The position numbers and the translations under genes are program-made. Below, piece by piece: positions 1 to 9,596 of a DNA stretch of 64,000 bases (position 1 is the stretch's first letter; the number at the start of each line of letters is the position of its first letter). The stretch spans positions 372,001 through 436,000 of the forward strand of contig CAXHTR010000001.1 in NCBI GenBank assembly GCA_964019655.1. The letters are read 5' to 3'. The notes beneath the pieces were generated by a model that was given only the letters and a program-made list of their open reading frames with translations, was not told where the DNA came from and made no database searches. This DNA comes from Perkinsela sp. pyNocScin1 (lineage: Eukaryota > Euglenozoa > Kinetoplastea > Prokinetoplastida > Perkinselidae).

Positions 1-2513
1 GACGGGATTTCTTGGGTGCACTGTCTTGCAATTTTGCAATTTCCTGCTTTTATCGCACACTCGACCAATTTTTCATTCATTTCGAGTAAATCTTGCGCAT
101 TTTCTTCGCCTATTAGTATTTTACTAGCCTCAAGCCTTGTGCGAGCGAATTCAATATCATTAAACTCTAATGCCAAGCCAAAGAGCCACTTTTGCACTCG
201 GAACTGCTGCTGGCAGTCTGCGTCGATGCAGCGTAGGAGCTTGACCGAAAACTTTTTTGGAAGAGCACTAGCCATGATCTCCTGAATGAAGGGCAGCGGT
301 AGGCACTGGCTCTCTGAAATGTTTTGTGTAAGACTTTCCAGCATCGTTTGATTCATTTCCAAAAAGTTTCCCATTTTCAACAGAATTTCAAGTTTGAGCA
401 CTGACGTGTCCACAATTAGCCGCGCGATGCGCCCGTCGATGGCAATGCACCCATCTGCCTGCGCCAGCTCCGCAGTACTCTCTTCCGCTGGAACACCAAC
501 AGTAAAGCTCCCGTTCTCGATGTTGCCACGCACGAGCGACAGCCGCGTGCCAAAACCCCGGACCACACCGACCTGGCCACTCGGGACGACTGCGTACAGC
601 AGCTGCTGTCCTGCTGTGAAGAAAATCAATGCGTTTTGAGCAGAGAGCCCAGCAGATTTCACAAAATCTCCAGAGTCAAAGACCACACTGTCGATCTTCG
701 CTCCGCAGCTGTCAATGGTGCAGACAAAGTCGAAATTTTTGTCTAGAACTGTGATGCTTGATTCGTACACAAGAAGGCCATAGCTATTCTCATGAAGCGC
801 ATTTTGCCACACAACGAACTCAGGCGCTTTCTCGACAATACGGCAGGCCAACACGTCCTTTTTCATAAAAGCATACAGCAGCCAAAGGACACCTTCCGTC
901 GTCGTGCACTCCACTACGAAATTCTCCTTTGTTCCACTGAACACACGATCGACCGACCGCAGCATCGCCGCCGGCCCGCGCCTTTCCTTGACTATTTCCG
1001 AGAGCCTGTCAAACTCTATTTTATCCAAAACGTCGCCGCGGATGCCCTTGTGCAGCACCCGCCGGTGGCCGTCGATGTGCACAAAGGTCTCCCCGGAAAG
1101 GAAGGCCGGCATGCCAGCGCACTCCTTGACGAGCGCAAAGGTGTCTTTCGGTTTTTCGTCCGAATTTTCAGATTTCGCAGAAATTCCAAAGCTGTGCAGC
1201 GCGTAGAACGTCCCGTCCTGCGGCCGGGCCCGCGCGTGAAAGGCGTAGAAGGCGCTATTCCCCGAGAAATCGATCGCAACGCGGTGGGGCAGCGCGTAGG
1301 CGCTGTTTGGCTTGAATTTCTTGAGAACTGTTTTTTTAATCTCAGAAAAGTCACTGGCGCCACTGAAATTTCCCAAAAGCCGAATCTCGCGGTCCTCGCA
1401 CATCACCCCAGTGTCCCCAGAGGCGCTCAGCGCCACCACTGGGAACAGCGGGTCCATCGAGAAGACCACGAGGCCGCTGTCTGTGGCGGCAGCGATGTAC
1501 GGCAGGCGATCGTGCTTGGCCAAGCCCCACAGGCGCTTATTTTCTATAAAACTCGACAAATCACATGCGATATCCGCGCGGAGCGGGACATTTCGGCCTG
1601 TGACCTCCCCGTCCTCGCCGCAGCTCAGCAGCACATCGTTCGATACAAAAGTGCACCCTGTCACATTATTGCTGTGCGCCGTGAGGCGCTCGATCTCCTG
1701 GATGTCGCCAGTCGAGAAGTCGCCGGCCCACACGCGCACAGAGCGGTCGTCGCTGGCACTGACAAAGATATCCTTCGATGGGTGGAAGCACACGCTGTTG
1801 ATCCCCTTGGCATGGCCTTCAAGCGTTTTCTTGACAGTGACTTTGCCCTCGAGCGCGGCTGCGACGTCGAATCCCGCAGAGTCGTCACGCTCGATGCCAG
1901 CGCGGACCTTTGGGGCGCAGGCGGCGATGAGATTCGTAAAATCCCAGACGCGGATGGTCATGTCGAGGGACCCAGAGACGAAAAAAGGCTTTGTGGGGTG
2001 GAACCTGGCGGAAATGACGTAGTGGGCGTGGCCGTGGCAGATCTTGAGGCAGGAGCGCTTCTCGTAGTCCCAAATGCGCACTGTCTGGTCGTCGCCAGAA
2101 GAGAGGACCCAGGGCAGCGAGTGATGAAACTGTACGCTGCGGACGTAGTCGGTGTGGCCGGCGAGGGTCCCACAGAGGAGCAGCGAAGGGACTGCGTGCG
2201 GTTTTTCAGATAATTCTACGGAATCTTTGAGGAGGGGCGATGGCAGGAGCTGCGCGGGGTCGATGGACCAGACGCGAACGACGCGGTCGTCGCCGCCGCT
2301 GCACAGCAAGTGCGGCTGGGTGCGGTGGAAGTCGACGGCGCGGATGGGCCCGGTGTGGGCGGTGGCGTTGGTGCGGAACGGGGCGCGCGCGTCGGTGTCC
2401 CAGACCTCGAGGCGGCCGTTGTGGAGGCCGGCGGCGAGGAGGGGCTGCGTCGCGTGGAAGGAGACGGCCTTGACGCGGTTGCCGGGCTCGTCGGTGTGGA
2501 GGTGTATGTACAT
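1..2513 (-). CDS. COPA: Coatomer subunit alpha (alpha-COP), C-terminus beyond left edge
   Basis: Reading leftward from the ATG at 2511-2513, one frame stays open to the window edge (837 codons seen; the family is about 1200 aa). The protein starts MYIHLHTDEPGNRVKAVSFH and continues with WD40 repeats in the alpha-COP arrangement: LLAAGLHNGRLEVWD, GPIRAVDFH, SGGDDRVVRVW, GHTDYVRSVQFHH, SSGDDQTVRIWDY, GHAHYVISARFHP, SGSLDMTIRVWDF and EGHAKGINSVCFHP. The far part (from about residue 740) is helical and resembles the coatomer WD-associated region (WLFGLALEFNDIEFARTRLE). In other eukaryotes alpha-COP is a subunit of the COPI vesicle coat and binds dilysine cargo on Golgi-to-ER carriers. It is the last gene visible in the left minus-strand block. 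The overlapping plus-strand frames are shadows. Confidence 0.93.
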   Translation of the reverse strand, partial: MYIHLHTDEPGNRVKAVSFHATQPLLAAGLHNGRLEVWDTDARAPFRTNATAHTGPIRAVDFHRTQPHLLCSGGDDRVVRVWSIDPAQLLPSPLLKDSVELSEKPHAVPSLLLCGTLAGHTDYVRSVQFHHSLPWVLSSGDDQTVRIWDYEKRSCLKICHGHAHYVISARFHPTKPFFVSGSLDMTIRVWDFTNLIAACAPKVRAGIERDDSAGFDVAAALEGKVTVKKTLEGHAKGINSVCFHPSKDIFVSASDDRSVRVWAGDFSTGDIQEIERLTAHSNNVTGCTFVSNDVLLSCGEDGEVTGRNVPLRADIACDLSSFIENKRLWGLAKHDRLPYIAAATDSGLVVFSMDPLFPVVALSASGDTGVMCEDREIRLLGNFSGASDFSEIKKTVLKKFKPNSAYALPHRVAIDFSGNSAFYAFHARARPQDGTFYALHSFGISAKSENSDEKPKDTFALVKECAGMPAFLSGETFVHIDGHRRVLHKGIRGDVLDKIEFDRLSEIVKERRGPAAMLRSVDRVFSGTKENFVVECTTTEGVLWLLYAFMKKDVLACRIVEKAPEFVVWQNALHENSYGLLVYESSITVLDKNFDFVCTIDSCGAKIDSVVFDSGDFVKSAGLSAQNALIFFTAGQQLLYAVVPSGQVGVVRGFGTRLSLVRGNIENGSFTVGVPAEESTAELAQADGCIAIDGRIARLIVDTSVLKLEILLKMGNFLEMNQTMLESLTQNISESQCLPLPFIQEIMASALPKKFSVKLLRCIDADCQQQFRVQKWLFGLALEFNDIEFARTRLEASKILIGEENAQDLLEMNEKLVECAIKAGNCKIARQCTQEIP

Positions 2514-2891
2514 TGGTAATGATAGAATGTAGGCGTAAGTGGGAGAAGGGTGGGTTTGATAGGGTTGTTATGTCATATTATTATTATTGAATATGAACGC
2601 GTGAGCCAGTGCTTCTCGACCTTTTGCAATATGAAGCCGCACTGGCCCCATTTTGGGCCTAGCTTTGGGGTTTGTCTGGTCCCACTTTCACCTCTATGAA
2701 AACGCAGCTGAACCCAAAATGGAATGATACATGTACTAATAGGATTTCATAGGGATTTCCTTAATTAAAGACACCTTGAGCTTGATTTCTCGGGGTCAGT
2801 GGACTTTAGACTGACACTAAAAAAATTCCGAGATGTCCCTCATTCGACGAGGATGATGACTTGAATAAACCTCTTTCTTGCATCAGAGCCA
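2514..2891. other. Intergenic, with a hAT-like end and a dispersed repeat copy
   Basis: No gene is seen. A segment starting at 2607 (CAGTGCTTCTCGACC) looks like the terminal repeat of a hAT transposon, but I could not find a matching right end or target duplication. A copy of the roughly 38-bp dispersed repeat begins at 2796. Confidence 0.5.
2796..2834 (+). repeat. Dispersed 38-bp repeat, copy 1
   Basis: Begins CAGTGGACTTTAGACTGACA. Copies lie at 27561 (plus) and 45893-45930 (minus). This copy can form a stem, with GTCAGT pairing ACTGAC and a flanking TCTCGG pairing CCGAGA. Function is unknown. Confidence 0.55.
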
Positions 2892-4232
2892 TCATTGCCG
2901 CAAAGCATGAGACAGCCGATGTCGTATGAAACCCAAAAAATCTGTATTTTTTCCAACGTTGTCCTCTCGAACTACGCGCGTCCCATCTGTGGCAAAGTAT
3001 CGCAGTGCCCTCGGCAGCGCCTGGCCGCGCGCTGTCCCCGAGATATCAGCATTCTTCGATATATCGAGGAGTGCGAGGCCCTCTGGGAGATGTTCAAACA
3101 GTAAAACTCCTGAAATAAGATTGTTTGCGATATCGAAAATTTTGAGTGTGTCTGGTAGATTCTGCATGTTGATTTCCCCTGAAAAACGGTTATGGCTCAA
3201 GACGAGCTCACCGAGCCTTCTCGGAAGCCCACTCGTCTCGATAGATCCTGAAATGCTGTTTTCGGCGGCCATAAACCGGATAAGCCCCCTGGGCAATCCC
3301 CTTAAGCCAGTTGTACCCTGTATCTGGCCTTTGCTGCAGTCTAAATGCCAAAGTTCATCAGGAAATCGATGAAAGTTGATGCTGTCGTAGTACATGGACA
3401 ATTTTCCAACTGAATCTGGGAGATCGAACGCTCTGAAGTCCATATCAGATACTTCCCCAGACCTTTGCATAAAATCCTCAAGTCGGATGTTCCCAGAGAG
3501 GCGAACATTTTTGAGCTTCAACTGCTTCAGGCCCGGTGGCAGAGCGGCACCGTACAGTGGCCCGAAGAGCCCAGCATTGTCGCTGAGGTTGAGACTCTCA
3601 AGCTGAAACCGAAGAGTGATGAAATTGACTTCACCCGAAAAAAAGTTTTTAGATAGGTCGAGAACAGTCAGATCTCTTGGCAGATGGTTCAAGTCGACAC
3701 TTCCTGTGAATTTATTTTGCGAGGCGTGAAACTCTTCGATTTTAAGAGGTAAAGACGCAATGTCAAGCGTCCCACGCAGATTATTCTTCTCAATGTCCAA
3801 TACTGTCAACTCATCTGGGAGCGAAGCGATTTCAAAGTCCCCTTCAAACTGATTATCTTGAAGGAAAAGACTATACATACCCCTCGGCAGATCCTCCGTG
3901 CATATTGTCCCGCAAATCTCATTGCCTGCAAGGTTGAGTATACTCACAGTTTCTGGCAGGAAGCGCAGATTGAGCGAGCCACGGAGTACACCATGAGTGC
4001 TCCATAGGTCATAGGACGCTTCGAAGTGATACTGCTCACCGTCACTCTTCTCGATGGTTGGCCACCCGTGAAAGTCTGTATAATTTCGGTGCCCGTCCTG
4101 AAATCGGGACTTGTTTTCAAAGCCTTCCACAAACATCTCGAAGAGGGCCTGCTCAGAGAGGAGCGATGGGTCGAGGCGGCTAAGATTTTCGCTATCAGCA
4201 TCTGGAGAAATGACGAGAAGGACTGCGTGCAT
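2892..4232 (-). CDS. Leucine-rich repeat protein, long GRLD type (446 aa)
   Basis: A short hydrophobic leader (MHAVLLVISPDADSE) precedes the family motif LSRLDPSLLSEQALFEMF, then the acidic/aromatic cap (residues about 35-60, ending HGW) and about 14 LRRs of roughly 23 residues built on LPxxLxxLxLxxNxFxGxI. The C-terminus (RYFATDGTRVVRED) is shared with the next gene, 5620-6954, its closest relative. No membrane helix or GPI signal is seen, so a secreted or lumenal product is inferred only from the leader. The CT-rich leader before the ATG includes an AG about 35 nt upstream. The ligand or partner is unknown. Confidence 0.9.
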   Translation of the reverse strand: MHAVLLVISPDADSENLSRLDPSLLSEQALFEMFVEGFENKSRFQDGHRNYTDFHGWPTIEKSDGEQYHFEASYDLWSTHGVLRGSLNLRFLPETVSILNLAGNEICGTICTEDLPRGMYSLFLQDNQFEGDFEIASLPDELTVLDIEKNNLRGTLDIASLPLKIEEFHASQNKFTGSVDLNHLPRDLTVLDLSKNFFSGEVNFITLRFQLESLNLSDNAGLFGPLYGAALPPGLKQLKLKNVRLSGNIRLEDFMQRSGEVSDMDFRAFDLPDSVGKLSMYYDSINFHRFPDELWHLDCSKGQIQGTTGLRGLPRGLIRFMAAENSISGSIETSGLPRRLGELVLSHNRFSGEINMQNLPDTLKIFDIANNLISGVLLFEHLPEGLALLDISKNADISGTARGQALPRALRYFATDGTRVVREDNVGKNTDFLGFIRHRLSHALRQ

Positions 4233-4370
4233 TGGTTATTTTGATTGAAGCAGAAGCAGTGAAGGCTTGAAAGATCAGAAGAGAGAAGGGACAATCAATT
4301 TATATAAATATATCTTCAAATTCAGCCTCTGTGCAGAGCCTTAAACACTACCTATTGGCCTGGATCCTTC

Positions 4371-4617
4371 TCATTCCGCATAATTTTTGTTATATCAGTA
4401 CGGAAAACTAGCTAGTAGCCCGGCAGCTTACTTGTGCTCGTTTTTCCATTCATATTTGCATTCTGTAAAATATTGAGCACATCAATGTCCCATTCAGTCA
4501 GGTGCGAAAAGTCAGGACACCCCCTCAGATTATCCTCGGATGCATTGAATTCATCGAGATTACGAGGCAATTTCTGATTTTCAAGCTCTTCAGAGAATAA
4601 GATATCGTGATTGAGCT
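4371..4617 (-). pseudogene. Relic of the 3' end of an LRR gene
   Basis: This stretch aligns along its length with 7090-7335, the C-terminal coding part of the LRR gene at 7062-8390. Shared segments include TCATTCCGCA, CAATGTCCCATTCAGTCAG and GCGAAAAGTCA. It has no usable reading frame and the rest of the gene is missing. Because the gene to its left (2892-4232) is the sister of 5620-6954, the simplest reading is that a two-gene unit was duplicated and the second gene then decayed. Confidence 0.8.
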
Positions 4618-4688
4618 AATGCATACAAATGTGCCATCCGAACCTTTTGGGACAAGAATTGAGGCTCAATGATGTAACAATGACTGTA

Positions 4689-5458
4689 TGCTACAGCAGC
4701 CCTGCAGCGAACGGGGTGATCACCCAAAACGGGGTGACGGAGGCTCGCCGGAGGAGAGTCGTCACCCCATAATCCGGAAAATTTTCAGAACATCATGCGA
4801 CTTGCGGACAGATGGACGGTGAAATTTTCGATGTTAGATCTGTCCACATTTGTCACATATAAATCTTTTAAATAACCAATGCAACTTGGCGCTGAGAATA
4901 ATCAGTTAAAGCGATTGCCGAATACTCTTTTGGAATGGTCGAAGCGTACGAGGCAGGGAAGTTTGTAATGTACGAGGCAGTTCGAAATGAATCACTTTTC
5001 TTTTGTAAATGAACTGATAAAACTGTATTGGTACAACCCAGTTCCAATTACTCGCGGATGGAGACTACAACAGGGCTGAGCACTTTGCTCGGGCCCGTCA
5101 CCGGCAAAGCGTAATTTGTGCGGTCACAAATTTTCAGAGGCCTCTCTGAAGAGATCCTGAAGGCAGGTATGAGACTGTGCTTTCTGAATTCTAGGAGGGA
5201 TTACTTGCCGGTGATATTTCCTCTTCAAATTTCAGTTTTACCGGCATTTTGGTGATTCACCGGCATGTGCGCAGCCCTGGACTACAAGATGCATTTATTC
5301 GGTGCTGCACGGGTAAATCATATCGATTTACCACTGTAGGTCATGAATATTGACAGCATAAATACACACAATGCCCTGTCCATCGGGGTGACAGACACCC
5401 ACGTCACCCAATCCTGTGGGTGACGGGTGCCGACCTTCGCTGCAGGGCTGTGCTACAG
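4689..5458. mobile_element. hAT-type miniature element (outer) with 8-bp target duplication
   Basis: The element spans 4697-5450 (754 bp). Its ends are the inverted pair CAGCCCTGCAGCGAA / TTCGCTGCAGGGCTG, and it is flanked on both sides by the direct repeat TGCTACAG (4689-4696 and 5451-5458). Next to both ends are repeated GGGTGA / TCACCC words in both orientations, like the subterminal transposase-binding repeats of hAT elements. There is no transposase frame, so it is non-autonomous. It lies beside the LRR relic and is itself interrupted by a second element. Confidence 0.88.
5063..5287. mobile_element. hAT-type miniature element (inner, nested)
   Basis: A 209-bp element at 5071-5279 has ends CAGGGCTGAGCAC and (inverted) CAGGGCTGCGCAC, matching at 12 of 13 positions. 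It is flanked by the perfect 8-bp direct repeat GACTACAA (5063-5070 and 5280-5287). Its subterminal words are ACCGGCA / TGCCGGT, different from those of the outer element, so it is a separate family inserted later. It has no coding capacity. Confidence 0.9.
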
Positions 5459-5619
5459 GTTGCTATTGCGGCCATGATTACAGTAATATCTTTGATCTTT
5501 TGGTAAGCAGAGGTCGTTTACCTTTTTCTGGGCTAAAAAGTATCCGCTTTAAAAGTATAAGCCTTCTATCAATGAAATGTTTATTCTAATTCAGCTACTT
5601 CGTGTGACCTATCTCTCAC

Positions 5620-6954
5620 TTATCGCTCATTCACTCTTTGACTCAGCCTACGCAGGATAGCGCCCAAAAAATCCTTATTCGAGCTTCCACGGTTGTCCTC
5701 TCGAACGATGCGCGTCCCATCTGTCGAAAAGTACCGAAGTGACCCCGGCAGCGCTTGACCACGTGTTGTCCCCTCAATACCTGCGTTCCCTGCGACGTTG
5801 ACGTAAGCGAGAGCCGTCGGGAGATCGTCAAACAGCAAAATTCCCGTAAACAGATTGTTCGCGATGTCAAAAACTTCGAGTGCGTATGGAAGATTCTGCA
5901 TGTCGATTTCCCCAGAGAAACGGTTGTGGCGCAGAACGAGCTCCCCGAGCCTTCTTGGAAGCTTTTCTGTCTCGAGAGTTCCCGATAGGTTGTTTTCCGG
6001 TAGGACAAGTTTGATGAGTCCCCTTGGCAAATTATCAAAATCAGCTGCGCCCTGCAACTGACAATTTCTGCAGTCCAAATGCCGTAAGATAGTGGGAAAT
6101 CGTGCCAAATCAATGGTTTCGTAGTGCATGGATGCTTTTCCGACCGATTCTGGGAGATTGAAGGCGCTCGAATCCATACCATACAGCTCTCCAGACCGAT
6201 GAAGAAAATTTTCAAACCGGATGTTTCCAGAGAGGCGGACGTTTGTGACTCGCAGCTGCTTGAGGCTGCGTGGCAGAGCGGCACTATACAGCGCCCCAAA
6301 AAGCCCAGGATTATCACTCAGCTCGATTTCCTCAAGCCGCAGCGGAAGATTGATAAAATTGAATTCGCCTGCAAAATGGTTATCAGCTAGGCTGAGCGTG
6401 GTGAGTGATTCTGGCAGGTTGTCCAAGTTGATGCTTCCGATAAATTCATTTTCAGAGCCGTCGAATTCTTCGATTTCACGAGGTAAAGACGCAATGTCAA
6501 GCGTCCCGCACAGATAGTTGCTCGAAATGCGCAAAACCTTCATTTCTGCAGGGAGCGCAGAAATATCGAATTCCCCTTCAAACTTGTTTCCGTCGAGAAA
6601 GAGATATTCAATTTCTCTTGGCAGATCAGCAGTGCAGATAGTCCCTCCGATTTCATTGCCAGCGAGCCCAAGCCAACTCAAGGATTCCGGCAAGAAGCGT
6701 AGATTGATCGAGCCACCGAGCGCTCGGCTCTCCTGGTCATCATTCGTATCGAAGCGATTCAGCTCACCATCGCACAATTCTACGGCGGGCCACCCGTGAA
6801 AGTCAGTGTAATTTCCGTGTTCATCCTGAAATCGAGACTTGTCTTGAAAGCCTTCAATGAACATCTCAAAGAGAGTCTGCTCGGAGAGGAGCGATGGGTC
6901 GAGGCGGCTGAGGTTTTCGGTGTCTGGGGAAATGACGATGAGGATTGCGTGCAT
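5620..6954 (-). CDS. Leucine-rich repeat protein, long GRLD type (444 aa)
   Basis: Sister of the 446-aa gene at 2892-4232, with the same layout: leader MHAILIVISPDTE, motif LSRLDPSLLSEQTLFEMF, a cap with FQDEHGNYTDFHGW, about 14 LRRs, and the tail RYFSTDGTRIVRED. A conserved irregular repeat in the middle (VRLSGNIRFENF...RSGELYGMD) is shared by both and marks them as a duplicated pair. The upstream sequence is a long CT-rich tract ending ...TGTAAACA before the ATG. Role inferred only as LRR-mediated binding. Confidence 0.9.
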   Translation of the reverse strand: MHAILIVISPDTENLSRLDPSLLSEQTLFEMFIEGFQDKSRFQDEHGNYTDFHGWPAVELCDGELNRFDTNDDQESRALGGSINLRFLPESLSWLGLAGNEIGGTICTADLPREIEYLFLDGNKFEGEFDISALPAEMKVLRISSNYLCGTLDIASLPREIEEFDGSENEFIGSINLDNLPESLTTLSLADNHFAGEFNFINLPLRLEEIELSDNPGLFGALYSAALPRSLKQLRVTNVRLSGNIRFENFLHRSGELYGMDSSAFNLPESVGKASMHYETIDLARFPTILRHLDCRNCQLQGAADFDNLPRGLIKLVLPENNLSGTLETEKLPRRLGELVLRHNRFSGEIDMQNLPYALEVFDIANNLFTGILLFDDLPTALAYVNVAGNAGIEGTTRGQALPGSLRYFSTDGTRIVREDNRGSSNKDFLGAILRRLSQRVNER

Positions 6955-7061
6955 TGTTTACATTAAGTGAGTGAAGAAGAAAGAAGAATGGTACACTCAT
7001 CCAACAGAAACTGATTTCATATTTTAACTTATCAAGGAATACGATGTGTGCGCAGAACCCA

Positions 7062-8390
7062 TCACACTTCTTTATGGCTCGGAACCGTGTCATTCCGCAC
7101 TATTTTCGTTCCATCAGTGCATAAAACTCGAAAGTATAGCAGCTTACTACCGTCCGTTTCCCCATACAGCCTTGCATTCTGTGAAATATCGAGAACCTCA
7201 ATGTCCCATTCAGTCAGCTGCGAAAAGTCAACACATCCACTCAGATTGTTGTTGGAAGCGTTGAAAATATTCAAATTTCGCGGCAGTTTCTGCATGTCGA
7301 GCTCCCCCGAGAATAAGTTGTCGCTGATGTCTATTTCACGCACTTGGCAGAGTTCGTCGTACTTTTCATAAAAGCTGACAGACCCCGAAAGCATGTTGTG
7401 CGCTATGCTGAGCTTTTCAATTTTCTCTGGCAGATTTTCGAGGTTTACTGTCCCATCGAGCGAGCAAGGCTCAAGCTCGAGCGTGCCGAGCGATACAGGT
7501 AAGCGGGTGAAATCGACCGTGCCAACGTGAATGGAAATGCTCTGTGTCGATTCGGGCACTCCAAATGCACTGAAGTGAATTTTGTGCATTTTTTCAGACT
7601 GGCAGAGTACATCTCTGAGACATACGTTCCCCAGTAATTTGACATGGGACAAACAGAGCCTGTGCATGTCGGGTGATAGCGCTGACGTGAAGAGCGCCCC
7701 GTATAACCCAGGATTATTTTCTAATCTCAGATCGCTCAGGGTCTTGGGGAGTTTATGAAAATTCACAGATCCCGTAAAATGATTATGCGAAAGGTCCAAA
7801 CTGTACATTTCCGCAGGCAAATTCCCTAAGTCCACGCTGCCTTCAAAATTATTGTCCTGGGCCTGCAGCTCCCAAAGGGTGTGGGGACAAGCTGCGAGAT
7901 TCAGTTTCCCGTGAAATTCATTGTTTGCTATAACGACGACGCTGATTGCTCGGGGGAGCGACTCTATCGCGAAACTTCCGACAAAAGAATTCTTGTCTAG
8001 ACGAAGTTCTTGCAGATTTGGGCCAAATGCCTCTGTATCGACTGTTCCAGTCAGCCCTTGCCGTGTGAGCGTCAAATGGCAAACTGATCTTGGGAGGAAT
8101 TGTGGGTGCAGCGAACCGCCGAGCGTGCCATCGAGCAGGTGATCGAAGTGGCCGGGGCTGTAGTTCAGGTCCTCTTCTATGCTGAACACAGTAACCTCTC
8201 TGTCCTCCGTGATCACATGTGGCCATTCACTGATCTCAGTGTAGTTTCCACTCTTGTCGTGAAATCGGGATTTCTTCTGAAATCCCTCGACAAACATCTC
8301 CATGAGCACTTGCTGGGACAGGAGTGACGGGTCGAGGCGGCTGAGCGACGGGTCGAGGGTGAGAAGCTGCAGAAAGCATGGTAGATGCAT
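7062..8390 (-). CDS. Leucine-rich repeat protein, long GRLD type (442 aa)
   Basis: Leader MHLPCFLQLLTLDPS, motif LSRLDPSLLSQQVLMEMF, a cap with FHDKSGNYTEISEW, then about 12 LRRs with some irregular units (CPHTLWEL, YDELCQVREI). The tail is TDGTKIVRNDTVPSHKEV. Its downstream neighbour on the same strand is the paralogue 5620-6954, only 107 bp away. Its 3' end is the source of the relic at 4371-4617. Confidence 0.9.
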   Translation of the reverse strand: MHLPCFLQLLTLDPSLSRLDPSLLSQQVLMEMFVEGFQKKSRFHDKSGNYTEISEWPHVITEDREVTVFSIEEDLNYSPGHFDHLLDGTLGGSLHPQFLPRSVCHLTLTRQGLTGTVDTEAFGPNLQELRLDKNSFVGSFAIESLPRAISVVVIANNEFHGKLNLAACPHTLWELQAQDNNFEGSVDLGNLPAEMYSLDLSHNHFTGSVNFHKLPKTLSDLRLENNPGLYGALFTSALSPDMHRLCLSHVKLLGNVCLRDVLCQSEKMHKIHFSAFGVPESTQSISIHVGTVDFTRLPVSLGTLELEPCSLDGTVNLENLPEKIEKLSIAHNMLSGSVSFYEKYDELCQVREIDISDNLFSGELDMQKLPRNLNIFNASNNNLSGCVDFSQLTEWDIEVLDISQNARLYGETDGSKLLYFRVLCTDGTKIVRNDTVPSHKEV

Positions 8391-8548
8391 TGTAGAAGTA
8401 ACTTGTATCTAAATTGGCGACAGGTAGAATATTTCTTGTGCCTTTTTCGAGAATCAAACATGACTATGTCTCATCTGTGAATATAATTCGTTCATGTTTT
8501 GGAAGCTTCTCATGCTCTTCTTGCGTACAGTGAACCGCTATCATCTCA

Positions 8549-9438
8549 TCAATCTTCGTCCGGCTCCGAGTACCAGCTGCCAAGTATCTTTTCCTCCCAC
8601 GGATGCTTTTCTCCTTGCTCATCAACAACCAACTCGATGCTATTGTGCACCAATTCGAAGTGCATATCCCCGTAGGTGCTCAATAGAACAGCTTTTTCTT
8701 TCACATCATTTTCGGAAATGTCTATTTTTTCCAGGCTGGGTGGCAGCACGAGGAGACGAAATTCCCCTGAAAACGAATTTCTACTCAGATCGAGGCAGTT
8801 CATGCCGTTCGGCAGCTTTTTGATAAAAATAGGCCCCGAAAAATTGTTCTGGTAGAGACTTAAGTCTTCCATTGATGGTGGAAGCGCATCCAGCATGAGC
8901 TCCCCACTGAGCTTGTTTGTTGGCGCGTCAAATAAAACGACCGAATCGGGCAAGTCAGAGAGGGGCAGAATGCCACTAAAGCATTTTCGAAGAATATTAT
9001 TGCTTCAATTTTTTTCGGAAACCCCTTGCAGTCGATCGATCCGTCAAGAGAATTTCCCCCTACATCAAATTTCAGAATGTTCTGCGGTAGAACAGACGGA
9101 TTCAAGGTCCCATGTAGGTTACAGTCCATCATCCAGAAACTTTTCACTAGCGGTGGAATGAACTCGAAGGGAAACTGTGCGTCATTGAACGCGTAGCGCA
9201 CAGCTTTGATATCTGTGACGCGTGCATCTGTGCAGCTTATGTTCGTAAATCCAAAGGTCTTCCACTCACACACATCCACGTAGTGTCCGTTTTCATCCTG
9301 AAAAACTTGTTTGTACTCTGTTGTCATTCCACTGATGAGCATTTCCATGAGTGCCTGGTCAGAGAGCGATTCGTAGTCAAGGCGGCCAAGTGATGGGTCG
9401 ATGGTGAGAAGCTGAAGGCTGAGGCTTGTCTGAAACAT
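8549..9438 (-). pseudogene. LRR gene broken by one frameshift
   Basis: The first part (from ATG at 9436-9438, MFQTSLSLQLLTIDPSLGRLDY in two pieces) carries the leader, the motif GRLDYESLSDQALMEML and a cap with FQDENGHYVDVCEW. After the repeat ending ...IIFFENA the frame is lost. LRR coding resumes in the next frame (LSDLPDSVVLFDAPTNKLSG) and ends at 8549 with a tail like that of 54991-55869 (VVDEQGEKHPWEE). The break is a one-base loss in the AAA run at 8978-8980. It may be a recent pseudogene; a base-calling error is the alternative. Confidence 0.85.
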
Positions 9439-9596
9439 ATCGAAAGTAAACGCAAAAGAATGAACTACTCGTGAAAAGTCCAAGGCAGTGAAGTTTTAGA
9501 GACTTGCATAGCACCAACATTACGTGGCTCAATCACTTTTGATAGCATTATATTATTACACGAATAGCAGGAAACCTTCACGCACAGCGCTTCGGA

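Noticed and set aside
792-2213. 473-codon plus-strand open frame
   Set aside because: It is antisense to alpha-COP, whose WD repeats are unmistakable on the minus strand. The plus frame has no domain.
2600-2640. U2 snRNA-like start (GCTTCTCGACCTTTTG)
   Set aside because: Only the first bases resemble U2; the branch-point-pairing part and the Sm site do not follow. A hAT-type end fits better.
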